A stretch of DNA of 64,000 bases, from positions 93,158-157,157 of the forward strand of contig PASP01000010.1 of assembly GCA_002712005.1 (NCBI GenBank), read 5' to 3'. The notes under the pieces are model-generated. The model was not told the DNA's origin, did no database searches, and saw only the letters and a list, made by a program, of their open reading frames with translations. This document shows, one piece after another, positions 43,593 through 53,120 of this stretch. Origin of the DNA: Halobacteriovoraceae bacterium (GTDB taxonomy: Bacteria > Bdellovibrionota > Bacteriovoracia > Bacteriovoracales > Bacteriovoracaceae). Both the position numbers and the translations under genes were made by a program. How positions within the stretch are numbered: position 1 is the first letter of the stretch; each line of letters starts with the position of its first letter.

Positions 43593-45227
43593 ATGCACTA
43601 TTTATTGATCATACTCTTTCTTTTCTCTTGTTCGTCTAGTAGCTACAAAGAAGTGGAGAAAGTTAAGTGGGAGAAGTACGCTAAATGTAATGCTAATTTG
43701 GGTGTGACTTATTATCCTACTAGCAAAGACAATATATCTGTTTGTACCATTAAGGTTAATAAATGGACTCCTAAACTCTACCCAGAGTGGAAAGTCGGAA
43801 TGACCTATCAAGGTCTAATTACTCGCGCACGAAAAACTTACCTCGAGCCAATTTATGAAGTGGTGGCGGGCGAACATAAGAAAAATAGGCAAGTACTTTT
43901 CAAAAAACATGATGAAGAGACGTTTAAGCATATCGACTTAACGACAGGAAAAATTACGGATACACCCATTGAGGTTCTTAAGCCTGGGCGTAAATATTAT
44001 ATGCCTCCTGTTAATGGGGATTATTCAAAATTTCAAAAATACTCAGGAGCCTATTCAAATAATTTCACTACTTTTTATGTTATGGACAGGAACAAGAATA
44101 TCTTAAAGATAATTAAAAATGTAGATAACGATATTGAAAGAGCAAAACTCTTTCCACCAGTTCATTCCTTTCATCATAGTGAAACTATAAGTATGGACAA
44201 TAATACTCGAATGATTCGCCATAAAGTGGGAAATCGAATCTTTTATCAGGTCTATAACTTTCAAGGTGAAAAAATTGGAAATGAGATTCCTTTCGAGAAA
44301 GTAACTCATCTTGCTATACCGGCCGCTTATAGAAATGCAAAACTAACTAATCCTACATTTAATATGACTCCTTGGATTCATAAGGGGGACAACTTTTATA
44401 TGCCTATCGTTCATGGTGGGAAAAACATGGTTTTTGATGGTCATTCGAGTATTAAAGAATTCGTAGGAGTTGCTCTTGAGCCTGAAACATATTTGAATTA
44501 TTCCAAGTTCTATAGTGGCAATATCGAATTAGATAAAGTTGAAAGGCTTCGCCCAAGAGAAATCGTCTTAATGGATAAGGAAGGGATCTATTATTCAAAA
44601 CGTGTCTATGATTTTCAAGGTCACCCCGCTGATCCGACGACCACAGTGAAGAATCTTTTAAGAGATCCAAAAAACTTTTATAGGACTAAGATCGAACTTC
44701 CGTACTATAGCGACCGCTTTAAAAATGGAAAACTTGTAGAAGAGAAAGCAATTATTTTTATAGGACTGGATGGCAGCGCTCAAATTGATAATGTCTCTTG
44801 GAAAAATCAAGGATTTGATAAAGTAAGAAAAGTAAATGACTTCAATTCATTTAAAGAAGCTGAAAAGTTTGTAATGAATGAGCAAGATAAGAATATCAAA
44901 ATAGAACAGGCCCGGATTAAAAAGAGGGCAGAAGAAAAAGCTGAGCGACAAGCGCGAGAGGCCATCAAAAAGCGAGTGCAAGCAAGTATGGCCGCTACTT
45001 GGGCAGAGCAAGATAGAAGGGAGGCCGAGCATAGAGAAAAGCTTCGGATTATGGATGAGAATGAAAAGAATAGAAAACCTAACCCTTTACTTAATTTAGA
45101 TATCAAAAAAATATTTGATACAGAGGGAGCTAAGCGTAGAGCCGCTTGTTTCAGAAAGATGTCCAACTCTAAAAAAGCCTACGTTAGCGGAAAGCAGGGG
45201 TGGTATTATCAAGGTAAATGTAAGTAA
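43593..45227 (+). CDS. Lipoprotein of unknown function with helical charged C-terminus
   Basis: The ATG at 43593 is chosen over 43578 because GGAG lies 5 bp before it and a lipoprotein signal (LLIILFLFSC) begins there. The 544-aa protein has a Tyr/Lys-rich beta region (about 20-390), with recurring Tyr-Phe-Lys segments (SKFYSGNIELD; YYSDRFKNGK), and a long charged helix at 420-500 (RIKKRAEEKAERQAREAIKK). It ends GWYYQGKCK. No known family. The tail overlaps the next gene by 1 bp if that gene starts at 45227. Position beside tRNA-Phe and a transposase relic suggests acquired DNA. Confidence 0.55.
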   Translation: MHYLLIILFLFSCSSSSYKEVEKVKWEKYAKCNANLGVTYYPTSKDNISVCTIKVNKWTPKLYPEWKVGMTYQGLITRARKTYLEPIYEVVAGEHKKNRQVLFKKHDEETFKHIDLTTGKITDTPIEVLKPGRKYYMPPVNGDYSKFQKYSGAYSNNFTTFYVMDRNKNILKIIKNVDNDIERAKLFPPVHSFHHSETISMDNNTRMIRHKVGNRIFYQVYNFQGEKIGNEIPFEKVTHLAIPAAYRNAKLTNPTFNMTPWIHKGDNFYMPIVHGGKNMVFDGHSSIKEFVGVALEPETYLNYSKFYSGNIELDKVERLRPREIVLMDKEGIYYSKRVYDFQGHPADPTTTVKNLLRDPKNFYRTKIELPYYSDRFKNGKLVEEKAIIFIGLDGSAQIDNVSWKNQGFDKVRKVNDFNSFKEAEKFVMNEQDKNIKIEQARIKKRAEEKAERQAREAIKKRVQASMAATWAEQDRREAEHREKLRIMDENEKNRKPNPLLNLDIKKIFDTEGAKRRAACFRKMSNSKKAYVSGKQGWYYQGKCK

Positions 45228-45253
45228 TGATAGAGAGACGAAGGAAGTTTCAT

Positions 45254-45712
45254 ATGAACGGGAAGATTCTTCACAAAGCTTGGCTTCTAGATGGATTATT
45301 TCATAGTGCTCCAGGCTTTATAGTAATAGAAAATAGCGTGTTTCGCTTTAGTCTTATTGATACGGGTACTTTTTCAAAAAAAAGAATTCAAAGATGGGAG
45401 CAACTTAGTGGACAGGTTAATTTATTCGAGAGGCTAAGAGAAGAGGAAGTCATTGAAATTTTAAATGTTGGATTAGATAAATTAGATGCCTATTTTCCTT
45501 GGTATAACTTCATGGGTGGGGCAAAATTTAGGGTTGATGGACAAGTACAAGAATTGCATTTGTCATTCATGCAACCTCAAAACACTAAATTTCCTTATCA
45601 TAGACTCGGAGGAGAGTTGACTCAGATTGCAGCTGCTCTGGAAAGTTCAAGAGACCTCAAGAATGGAAGAGAATTTGGTAAAAGATTAAAACAGATGTTT
45701 CAAAAGCAATAG
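45254..45712 (+). CDS. Unknown small cytoplasmic protein
   Basis: A 152-aa product; the ATG at 45254 has AAGGAAG six bases upstream, whereas the first ATG at 45227 overlaps the preceding stop. It shows an alpha/beta pattern (FIVIENSVFRFSLIDTG, DAYFPWYNFMGGAKFRV) with no signal peptide or membrane segment. No conserved catalytic motif was recognised. It sits 16 bp before the next gene and is probably in one operon with the lipoprotein and that gene. Confidence 0.5.
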   Translation: MNGKILHKAWLLDGLFHSAPGFIVIENSVFRFSLIDTGTFSKKRIQRWEQLSGQVNLFERLREEEVIEILNVGLDKLDAYFPWYNFMGGAKFRVDGQVQELHLSFMQPQNTKFPYHRLGGELTQIAAALESSRDLKNGREFGKRLKQMFQKQ

Positions 45713-45728
45713 AAAGAGGTACCCACTC

Positions 45729-46394
45729 ATGAACATAAAAAATGATCACTTTTATTTAGCAGTAGATGAAATCTCTTTTAAGGAATTGTTGAAGAATGAG
45801 AGGTTAATGAATCTCTCTTTTCATAAAGAGGTTGTCGCTGATGAAGGCCAAGCATCATGGGAAGGGCTTTATTTTATCGGAGAAGATAAAATCTATTTTG
45901 AATTGGTTAAAGAAAATGAAAAGATGGGGATACGGCCAGGGAGTATTGGACTTGCTCTCAGTCACCTTGCTGAAAATGGCGAGCAAGAGTCTCTAGAAAA
46001 AATCATTAAAACGATGACTGACATAACATGGACTGAAAGTGAGAGAAAAAAAGAAGATGGTTCTTCATGGTTTAAGTCTTGGTTTAATGAAAAATATGAG
46101 CCTGGATTCGTCTTTTGGTTGATGGCCTATCAGGGAAAAGAGATTGAAGGACGTGGCAATAAAGCTCCAACTGGAATTAAACGATTTATTGAGGCTCGTT
46201 TTCATCTGCCCGTTGAGAATTTTAGTTACTCTATAGATATTCTTTCTCAAATTGTTGATACGAATACAGTAGGAGAAATATTAGAAGTGTCTTTTCCAGA
46301 TCAAAGAATGAGCTTAAAGTTTTCCCCGAGCCAGTCTCAAAATGAGTTGGATATCGAAACCTTGGATGGAAAGCTTGTGACATTAACTTTTTAA
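45729..46394 (+). CDS. Unknown cytoplasmic protein
   Basis: A 221-aa protein with AGAGG before the start. It has alternating strands and helices (YFIGEDKIYFELVKENEK; YEPGFVFWLMAYQGKEI), no export signal and no recognised active-site motif. Third gene of the tRNA-Phe-side operon. Beta strands around IEARFHLPVENFSY and a C-terminal LDGKLVTLTF resemble small all-beta carbohydrate- or ligand-binding folds, but this is weak. Confidence 0.5.
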   Translation: MNIKNDHFYLAVDEISFKELLKNERLMNLSFHKEVVADEGQASWEGLYFIGEDKIYFELVKENEKMGIRPGSIGLALSHLAENGEQESLEKIIKTMTDITWTESERKKEDGSSWFKSWFNEKYEPGFVFWLMAYQGKEIEGRGNKAPTGIKRFIEARFHLPVENFSYSIDILSQIVDTNTVGEILEVSFPDQRMSLKFSPSQSQNELDIETLDGKLVTLTF

Positions 46395-46465
46395 ATACTT
46401 TGTTTATTTATTTACCTCTTTAGTTAATCCATAGTAGTACAATCAATATTGATGAATAAAAATAT

Positions 46466-46517
46466 CCTGCTCAGTTATGACTCGGATGCTGTCTCTGAGC
46501 AGGGATAGGATGTTTTT
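46466..46517. terminator. Bidirectional terminator
   Basis: CCTGCTCAG pairs with CTGAGCAGG over a 20-nt loop. TGTTTTTT follows on the plus strand and ATATTTTTATT on the minus strand, so it can end both the unknown operon and the convergent VOC gene. Confidence 0.65.
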
Positions 46518-47020
46518 TAGTAAGCACCGTCAGAATAGGTCAATTCATAACTATGACTATAGATCTCAAGAATATTGCCAAACGGATCTTCCATATAGAT
46601 CATTCGGTATGGCTTTTCTCCAGGATAGTAGTATCTGGGCTCTTTCATTCTTCTCTTCCCGCCAGCAGCTTCAACTTTATCTGCTAACTCTTCTAAATTC
46701 GGATCTTGAACACAGAAGTGAAAAATACCTGTTTTCCAATATTCAAAATTATCTTCTGGATTTGTCTGGTTATTAAATTCAAAAATCTCTACGCCTATTC
46801 TATCACCGGTCGATAGGTGAGCGATTTTAAAGCTTTTCCAGCCTGTACCAAATACATCAGTACACATTTCTCCGATAGGTGAATTATCTTCAGTTATCGT
46901 TGTCGGTTTCATAATTAAGTACCAGCCTAATACTTCGGTATAGAATCTCACTGCTTGTTCAAGGTCTGGTACAGATATTCCAATGTGTGAAAAGCTTCTT
47001 GGGTATGTTTTGTTAGTCAT
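46517..47020 (-). CDS. VOC (glyoxalase/bleomycin-resistance) superfamily protein
   Basis: A 167-aa protein with two beta-alpha-beta-beta-beta modules. HIGISVPDLEQAVRFYTEVLG starts the first, and the second has GIFHFCVQDPNLEELADKV and YMEDPFGNILEIY. His and Glu residues in these positions are metal ligands in the family. The substrate is unknown; dioxygenase or isomerase activity is possible. It is divergent from a LysR-type regulator, which probably controls it. Confidence 0.85.
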   Translation of the reverse strand: MTNKTYPRSFSHIGISVPDLEQAVRFYTEVLGWYLIMKPTTITEDNSPIGEMCTDVFGTGWKSFKIAHLSTGDRIGVEIFEFNNQTNPEDNFEYWKTGIFHFCVQDPNLEELADKVEAAGGKRRMKEPRYYYPGEKPYRMIYMEDPFGNILEIYSHSYELTYSDGAY

Positions 47021-47070
47021 AAGATCTCCTTTCTTAGTATTTTACGGAAAAAGAGTAATGATTTAAAATT

Positions 47071-47088
47071 ATTATATTTGATTATAAT
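47071..47088. promoter_or_regulatory. Dyad in VOC/LysR divergent spacer
   Basis: ATTATA-N6-TATAAT is an AT-rich inverted repeat within the 93-bp gap between the VOC gene and the LysR-type gene. LysR proteins bind T-N11-A dyads, and this site lies where such an operator is expected. AT-rich sequence makes chance occurrence possible. Confidence 0.35.
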
Positions 47089-47113
47089 GATAATAATCTG
47101 TTATGATTTAAAA

Positions 47114-48007
47114 ATGTTAAATGAGCAGTGGCTTAATACATTTATCTCTGTTGTTGAAGTGGGGCATTTTACTAAAGCTTCTGAAAAGCTTGGAATGACT
47201 CAGCCTGGTGTGAGTCAACATTTGCAAAAGTTAGAGGCAACTGTTGGCCATGAACTTTTAAATAGAATAGGTAAGGGTTTTGAATTAACCAGGCAGGGGA
47301 AATTATTATATGAGTATGCTCTTAAGAAAAAAGAGCTGGAAGCTGATATGCTCGATCAGTTAAGTTTTGAAAGTGAACTTTCTGGAACGATTAGTGTTGC
47401 TTGCTCAGGAGCACTCGCCAGCTTAATCTACCCATTATTTTTACAGAGACAAGCTTCTAACCCAAAGCTAAAGATCAAGATTGAAGCGGTTCCCAATCAT
47501 CTCATTAAAAGTAAAGTTTTAAATAATGAAGTAGATGTTGGAATTTCTACCTCACTATTTAATTCATTGAATCTCATCGAAGAAGAAATAGGGATTGAAG
47601 AATTATGTCTTGTTTATCCGAGAAATGTCCGTATTTCAAAAAGTAATATTTTTGATTCTCTTATGAGACTAGGATTTATTAATCATCCAGATGGAAAATT
47701 CTATTTTGGAAGATTTATAAATGAAGGGATGGGAAACTTAAATGACTTCTCTAAATTGGAAGATATTTCTTATGTAAATCAAATCAATCAAATACTTGTG
47801 CCCATTTCGATGGGAATGGGTTTTACCGTTATGCCAAAGAGGTTTGTTGAATTTTCTCCTCTGAGATCAAAAGTTAGGATTTTAAAACAAGTTAATCCCA
47901 TTTTTGATTCGTATTATTTATTAAGAAAGAGAAATAAAATATTGGGCAAGAGATACGATTGGTTCTTAAATAAGGTAAGGCTCTTGGTGTCAGATAATCT
48001 ATCATAG
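47114..48007 (+). CDS. LysR-family transcriptional regulator
   Basis: The start MLNEQWLNTFIS at 47114 is typical of the family; an upstream in-frame start at 47078 is less likely. The 297-aa protein has the helix-turn-helix at about 17-40 (HFTKASEKLGMTQPGVSQHL), with the conserved LEATVGHELLNRIGKGFELT wing and the linker helix after it. The C-terminal substrate-binding domain starts GTISVACSGALASLIYPLF. The effector is unknown. Regulates the divergent VOC gene by common practice of the family. Confidence 0.93.
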   Translation: MLNEQWLNTFISVVEVGHFTKASEKLGMTQPGVSQHLQKLEATVGHELLNRIGKGFELTRQGKLLYEYALKKKELEADMLDQLSFESELSGTISVACSGALASLIYPLFLQRQASNPKLKIKIEAVPNHLIKSKVLNNEVDVGISTSLFNSLNLIEEEIGIEELCLVYPRNVRISKSNIFDSLMRLGFINHPDGKFYFGRFINEGMGNLNDFSKLEDISYVNQINQILVPISMGMGFTVMPKRFVEFSPLRSKVRILKQVNPIFDSYYLLRKRNKILGKRYDWFLNKVRLLVSDNLS

Positions 48008-48053
48008 TCTGAACCCTTACTTCTCTAGATAAATGGAAGCGAGCTTTACTATA

Positions 48054-48341
48054 CTATCTTGATTGAGTCATGAGTGCCTTTTCAACATCGTGGACTAACT
48101 TATAAGCATCGGTACCTTCTTTTGAGGCACGAATATCTTGTTTTTGAGGAAGTCGAAGCTCCATCGTTACTTTAAAGGTTTTTGGACCAGCGCTACTTAC
48201 AGGGTTAATGATTTTAAAAGTGACGATCAACTTTGTCGCTTTAGAGTGAATCTTAAAAAACTTTTTAGCTTTTTCATATACAGCGTTTTCAAGTGCTTCA
48301 GTTCTTTCTAAATTTCCCCATTCAATATAAACACGATCCAT
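48054..48341 (-). CDS. HPF/RaiA-like ribosome-associated protein
   Basis: A 95-aa protein with AGGAGG five bases before its ATG. It follows the S30AE pattern: a first strand (RVYIEWGNLERTEALENAVYE), a helix with KAKKFFKI, strands LIVTFKIIN and TFKVTMELRLPQ, and a final helix with DAYKLVHDVEKAL. Such proteins bind the 30S decoding region and hibernate ribosomes. It lacks the long C-terminal domain of the long HPF type. Assignment by pattern, moderate confidence. Confidence 0.65.
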   Translation of the reverse strand: MDRVYIEWGNLERTEALENAVYEKAKKFFKIHSKATKLIVTFKIINPVSSAGPKTFKVTMELRLPQKQDIRASKEGTDAYKLVHDVEKALMTQSR

Positions 48342-48552
48342 AATTTCCTCCTATAGTGACTTAATTTTATAATTCAATTTGAGTGAGGACAATGAACAAG
48401 CACTAGACTGAATAACTCGAATGCTATAGAACTGCGTTAAGTGGCTAATTTTTTGAAACATAAGAAAATGCTTTTAAATTTTTAGTTCAAGTGTACTTTT
48501 AAGAAGAGTTATATTATCCCTTATTAGATAAAGAATCATTTTTAGGAAAATT

Positions 48553-49572
48553 ATGAATAAGAATATAAAAATCTTTGTAGCAGAGCAGTTTGATCCTTGG
48601 TTTAATTTGGCCACTGAAAATTGGATATTCAATGATATGGAAACTGATTCTCATGTGCTTTTTTTGTGGAGAAATTCAGAAACTGTCGTTATAGGTAGAC
48701 TTCAGAATCCCTGGACAGAGTGCTTAACTCATAAAATGGAAGAAGATGGTGTTCACTTAACAAGAAGACAAAGTGGGGGCGGTGCCGTTTTCCACGATTT
48801 AGGCAATACCAATTTTACATTTATGTCTTCTAAAGAATCCTATGATAAATCCAGGAATAATAAAATCATTACTAATGCTCTAAAGAGATTTCAGATAGAA
48901 GCCTATCCTAATGGGCGTAATGATATTGAGATCAAAACTGAGGAAGGACCTAGGAAAATTTCAGGGTCTGCTTTCAAGCTTAATAAAGATAGAAGCTTTC
49001 ACCATGGAACACTTCTTATCAATACAGACTTAAATAAGTTGGCCACTTACTTGAATCCAGATAAGAAGAAATTAGAAGCTAAGGGGATAAAATCAACTAG
49101 AGCGAGGGTAGCAAACCTCGTCGAGGCTAACCCTGATATTACTCATGAAAGTCTTTGTGAAGCTATAATTGAAGAGTTCTGTAAAGAATATGAATCAAAA
49201 GCAGAAGTAGAGATTCTTAACTATGATTTTTTAAAAACGGTTCCTAAAGTAAAAGAATACTACGAACAATTAAAAGATTGGGACTGGGTTTATGGTAAAA
49301 CACCAAAGTTTAATCATAAATTTGAGACACGATTTCAGTGGGGAGGAGTGGAAGTCCATCTAAACTCAAATAAAGGAATGATCGAAGAAGTTACAATCTT
49401 TAGTGATTCTTTATTTCCACCCCTTATTGAGTCATTTATGGAATCATTGAAAGATATTCCTTATCGTTCAGCCTCAGTGAAAACCCAACTTGATTCTCTT
49501 AAAGACAAATTTACAGATCATCACCAAGAAATCGAAGATTTTTCAGATTGGATTTCCACTGTCATCTCATAA
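48553..49572 (+). CDS. lplA: Lipoate-protein ligase A
   Basis: This enzyme activates free lipoate with ATP and attaches it to lipoyl domains. The 339-aa protein shows the family motifs LTRRQSGGGAVFHDLGNTNF, then RKISGSAFKLNKDRSFHHGT with the catalytic-site Lys, and LLINTDLNKLATYLNP. The last 90 residues are the small C-terminal accessory domain typical of LplA. AGGAAAATT precedes the ATG. It is a single gene, convergent with the amidohydrolase gene. Confidence 0.95.
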   Translation: MNKNIKIFVAEQFDPWFNLATENWIFNDMETDSHVLFLWRNSETVVIGRLQNPWTECLTHKMEEDGVHLTRRQSGGGAVFHDLGNTNFTFMSSKESYDKSRNNKIITNALKRFQIEAYPNGRNDIEIKTEEGPRKISGSAFKLNKDRSFHHGTLLINTDLNKLATYLNPDKKKLEAKGIKSTRARVANLVEANPDITHESLCEAIIEEFCKEYESKAEVEILNYDFLKTVPKVKEYYEQLKDWDWVYGKTPKFNHKFETRFQWGGVEVHLNSNKGMIEEVTIFSDSLFPPLIESFMESLKDIPYRSASVKTQLDSLKDKFTDHHQEIEDFSDWISTVIS

Positions 49573-49597
49573 AACGGCCCAAGCACTTTAGGCCGTT
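49573..49597. terminator. Hairpin between lplA and amidohydrolase gene
   Basis: AACGGCC and GGCCGTT form a 7-bp stem over an 11-nt loop, right after the lplA stop and overlapping the last codon of the convergent gene. Minus-strand reading is followed by TTTT. The T-run is short, so termination strength is uncertain. Confidence 0.45.
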
Positions 49598-52355
49598 ATA
49601 GGTATTTCTTGGCCAACTTCTGTTGACGATGGTTGAGATCTAATTGATTTCCCTCTATCCAGATTCTTTCAGGATTGGCCATGGGCTCTAATGGGTCTGC
49701 ATTCCAAAGAATAAATGTAGCAGGCTGTCCTTTTTTTAGTTTTGCGTACTCATTTTCTAATCCATAAATATTTGCAGGAGCTGAGGTAATTGCTTGGATG
49801 GCCTTTTCGTAAGGAAGACCATTGGCAACCGCCATTCCTGCAGATTGTCTTATCCTTTGTGGATAAGTGCTCCATTCGTGAGCGGTAAGAGCAATTTTAA
49901 CCCCTTTTTCAGAGAGAGCAGCCGCTAAATCATCTCGGTTTTGAATATGAGAAAAACTATAAACTGTTTGATTGGTTGCATTTAAAATAACAGGTATGTC
50001 CAAAGACTTAAGCTCTGAAGCAAGCATCCAAGACTCTGTCCCTCCGAAGAGAATCAGCTTTAAGGGAATTTTTCTTTTTTTCATTGAGCGTGCAAATTGA
50101 ATGAGGTTAGAAATTTCATCATAACTATCAGCAGATAGAATAAGGGGGATTTTACCCTCTAAGACGGGTTCAAAAGCAATTAATTCATCAGCTGGAAATT
50201 TTAGATTTCTTAGACTTCCTTTATTGTATTGAGAAATATTTTTCTTGAGAAATCGTGACTCTGTTATGAAATTATAAAGTGTTTGCCATACTTGAGAATA
50301 GTGATCTCCAAAAGATTCTTTGATGTGAGAACTAACTGACCCATACATTACTCTATTAGGTAAGACGTTATTGGAAGGATTATCTGTAAGTTTAAAGAAG
50401 AAGCCTTTTCCTGCAAGTAATCCACCGCTGGGAATGGCCATGGTATAGATAACTCCACCAGCACGTTCTATCGGGATTCGAGTTGTCTGAGAATAGAATG
50501 AGAAATGGGCTTCAAGACTAGGGGTGATTGAGCTCCCATTAATATTGATATTTCTCGTTGAATGAACTGAAGCTACTTCCATTAGACCTAGATAAGAGGC
50601 TGCTTCAAAGAGACCTGGAGTTAGTATTTTCCCCGTTCCATCAATAATAGAATCTTTTTTCTTCGTTTTTAGATTTTTAGATATGTTTAGTATTTTGCCC
50701 TTGGAAACTTTTATATCTCTATTTTCAATCTTCTCCCCATTAGAATTCAATAGAGTGACGTTCTTAATAATGAAGTCATTATTTTTATAATCTTCAATTT
50801 TATCATGTTTAAGCTTTAAGAGCTCAAGGGTTTGGTCTTTAGAAGGGGCTTTATTGCTTCTGGAGCCTAAACCTATTTTTCGGTTACCAACTTCAAAGTC
50901 ACTTGTCGGGACAATCTTCTTTTCTCTATCAAAGACGATATGCCCATCAATTAATACTTGTTCCGGTTTAGCGTATATCGATAGGGGATGGCGATCCCAA
51001 ATGACGAGGTCTGCATGCTTTCCTTTATCAAGTGAGCCTACCTTATCTTCGATCCCAAGGGCCCAGGCTGCATTAAGAGTAATCCAGGCCATGGCCTTTA
51101 CTTCGGTTATTTCAATTCCTAAATCTTTTCCAGACTTTAAAACTTTTGCGACTTCATGATTGAGGTGACGAATATCCTCTGCAGAATCAGAATGAATGAT
51201 TGTTTTAACGCCATATTTTTCAGTAATGGCCGCATTAGCAGATGTTGCATCATAAGCTTCCATTTTAAAGCCCCACCAGTCTGCCCATGTCGAAACGCCT
51301 GTCCCATGTTCCGCTAGTTTATCGGCCATTTTGTAAGCTTCAATGGCATGATGAAAAGATCTAATATTAAATCCATATTTTTTTGCTAGGTCGAGCATTA
51401 ATGACATTTCATCCGCTCTATAGCAATGAATATGGACTAGGATATCTCCTTTTAATACAGATCTCAGTGTTTCTAATTTTGCATCAACTTTAGGTGGAAC
51501 AGGAGCATCTCCAATATCTTTGAAGGCCTCTAATCTTGATTCCTGGTCGGTATCTTCTATTTCTGATCTTCTCTTCTTCCAGTGCTTTAAATCTCTTTCA
51601 TACTTAAGCCAACTTTGATGGTACTCAAACGCTTCTTGATAGGCCCGGTTATATCCCGCAACATTTCCCATACGGGTAGAGGGGCCACCTTTTTCGCCAT
51701 ATACTCGTTTTGGATTTTCTCCACAGGCCATTTTTAATCCTTGAGGGGCTCCTTCAAAACGCATTTCACGAGCACTTATACGCGGTCTCATCTTCGCGGT
51801 AAAAGATCTACCTCCAAATAGATTTGCAGAACCTGGAAGAACTTGAATGGTCGTTATACCACTGGACAACGCTCTCCAGAGAGAGGGGTCTTGAGGCCAA
51901 AAACCATTTTCTGCCCAGACACCGGCTGTATTTGGGGAGACCATTTCATTTCCATCTGAATGGGCTCGAACTCCAGGATGAGGATAAACACCCATATGGG
52001 AATGGGTATCTATGATTCCTGGAGTAATCACTTTACCCGCAGCGGAAATTCTTTGATCGACTTCCATTTTTGGAGGTTCGCCTTCACCGAAATCAACAAT
52101 ATTTCCATCTTTTATTAATATCCATCCCTTTTCAATGGAGGGAGCAGAAACAAGTATTAATCTAGCATCTGTATAAAGAATTGAACTTTGATTAATATCT
52201 CTCTTTTCATCAGGAGGATCTAAAGGAAGTTGGACTTCTTTAAGTGGAGTGGGCTTTTCCTGACCAAAACCAAGGTCAGCTTGCTTTGTGCAGGAAAGAC
52301 AGAAGACGGATAAAAAGAATGATAAGAATATCAGATTAAAGGAGAGATTCTTCAT
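49596..52355 (-). CDS. Secreted double amidohydrolase lipoprotein
   Basis: The 919-aa protein has a lipoprotein signal ending in CLSC and AGGACTTCC before the ATG. Two amidohydrolase-like halves are present. The first has VITPGIIDTHSHMG (HxH metal motif), LVHIHCYRADEM, SFHHAIEAYK and IHSDSAED for the later ligands, and HADLVIWDRHP at its end. The second starts with KILTPGLFEAASYLG, where the DTHSH metal motif is gone, and ends with QPATFILWNADPLEP. One active and one degenerate half is known from exported amidohydrolases of this length. Substrate unknown; small amides or peptides are likely. Confidence 0.85.
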   Translation of the reverse strand: MKNLSFNLIFLSFFLSVFCLSCTKQADLGFGQEKPTPLKEVQLPLDPPDEKRDINQSSILYTDARLILVSAPSIEKGWILIKDGNIVDFGEGEPPKMEVDQRISAAGKVITPGIIDTHSHMGVYPHPGVRAHSDGNEMVSPNTAGVWAENGFWPQDPSLWRALSSGITTIQVLPGSANLFGGRSFTAKMRPRISAREMRFEGAPQGLKMACGENPKRVYGEKGGPSTRMGNVAGYNRAYQEAFEYHQSWLKYERDLKHWKKRRSEIEDTDQESRLEAFKDIGDAPVPPKVDAKLETLRSVLKGDILVHIHCYRADEMSLMLDLAKKYGFNIRSFHHAIEAYKMADKLAEHGTGVSTWADWWGFKMEAYDATSANAAITEKYGVKTIIHSDSAEDIRHLNHEVAKVLKSGKDLGIEITEVKAMAWITLNAAWALGIEDKVGSLDKGKHADLVIWDRHPLSIYAKPEQVLIDGHIVFDREKKIVPTSDFEVGNRKIGLGSRSNKAPSKDQTLELLKLKHDKIEDYKNNDFIIKNVTLLNSNGEKIENRDIKVSKGKILNISKNLKTKKKDSIIDGTGKILTPGLFEAASYLGLMEVASVHSTRNININGSSITPSLEAHFSFYSQTTRIPIERAGGVIYTMAIPSGGLLAGKGFFFKLTDNPSNNVLPNRVMYGSVSSHIKESFGDHYSQVWQTLYNFITESRFLKKNISQYNKGSLRNLKFPADELIAFEPVLEGKIPLILSADSYDEISNLIQFARSMKKRKIPLKLILFGGTESWMLASELKSLDIPVILNATNQTVYSFSHIQNRDDLAAALSEKGVKIALTAHEWSTYPQRIRQSAGMAVANGLPYEKAIQAITSAPANIYGLENEYAKLKKGQPATFILWNADPLEPMANPERIWIEGNQLDLNHRQQKLAKKYL

Positions 52356-52439
52356 GGAAGTCCTATTTAGTCGATGATTTTTAATATGATTTGTATTCTA
52401 TTTTTAGCACTTAAATAGAGATTTAACTACAATGATAAA

Positions 52440-53120
52440 TTAAATAATCCTTATATCTCCCGAATCGTCTTCATTACACTTTTGGATAGTGAAAGTGGAT
52501 ACTACAGAACTAGGTCGTGAGTCTCCCATTTTGACTAGAGGCCCCATATATTTATGGGTGATTAAGTACTGATCACCTTTAAGAGATAGAGTTTCTTGCA
52601 TTATATAAGTTGGGAAATGATTCATTTTGATAATTCGAGGTTCGTTTTTAATATCTTCAGCAACTTTCAGAATTTCAGTGGTTACCCATGATGGTCTGTC
52701 AAAGAGCACAAGAGGAGAATAAGAAAGTAGTTCCTCTATTGAATAATTCGTGACACCAAATGAATCCATGCAGCGATATAATGGTGTCAGCGTGTTAAGA
52801 TCAATAATTTCAATCAAGTCTTCTTCTTCGATACGATCAAAAAGTGAGGTATCGATGGGGACAAGCCCGTGGTGAAGAATGATCGATCGTAATTGATTAC
52901 TTTTAGATTCAAGTGGATCGAGAATTTCATATTGATTTATTATCTTCTCGAGAAGTTCAAGATGTTGAATGATTTCTTTATCCGTAAATTGATCAAAAGG
53001 AAGTAAAAGATCATTACCAAGGTTTTTTGGATTTATATTTCTACTACTTAGTTGATGAGTTAAATCTTTAATAAGTTCTTTATACTTCGTTTTGTACACT
53101 TTAAAGTATTCCTGATTCAT
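52440..53120 (-). CDS. Unknown cytoplasmic protein, possible PAS-like region
   Basis: A 226-aa soluble protein. The first 100 residues are helical and charged. Residues about 115-200 have a pattern like a PAS fold: MDSFGVTNYSIEELLSYSP, a helix, then strands IIKMNHFPTYIMQ and KGDQYLITHKYMGP. The ligand and partner are unknown, and no signalling output domain is attached. The PAS reading is inference from pattern. Confidence 0.5.
   Translation of the reverse strand: MNQEYFKVYKTKYKELIKDLTHQLSSRNINPKNLGNDLLLPFDQFTDKEIIQHLELLEKIINQYEILDPLESKSNQLRSIILHHGLVPIDTSLFDRIEEEDLIEIIDLNTLTPLYRCMDSFGVTNYSIEELLSYSPLVLFDRPSWVTTEILKVAEDIKNEPRIIKMNHFPTYIMQETLSLKGDQYLITHKYMGPLVKMGDSRPSSVVSTFTIQKCNEDDSGDIRII

Noticed and set aside
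44807..45166. 119-codon ORF antisense to the unknown lipoprotein gene
   Set aside because: It is the complement of the Lys/Glu/Ala-rich helical region, giving a Leu/Ser/Phe-rich product typical of shadow frames.
45227..45253. ATG at 45227 as start of the 152-aa gene
   Set aside because: It overlaps the preceding stop and has no near ribosome site, while ATG 45254 has AAGGAAG at good spacing; still possible as a coupled start.
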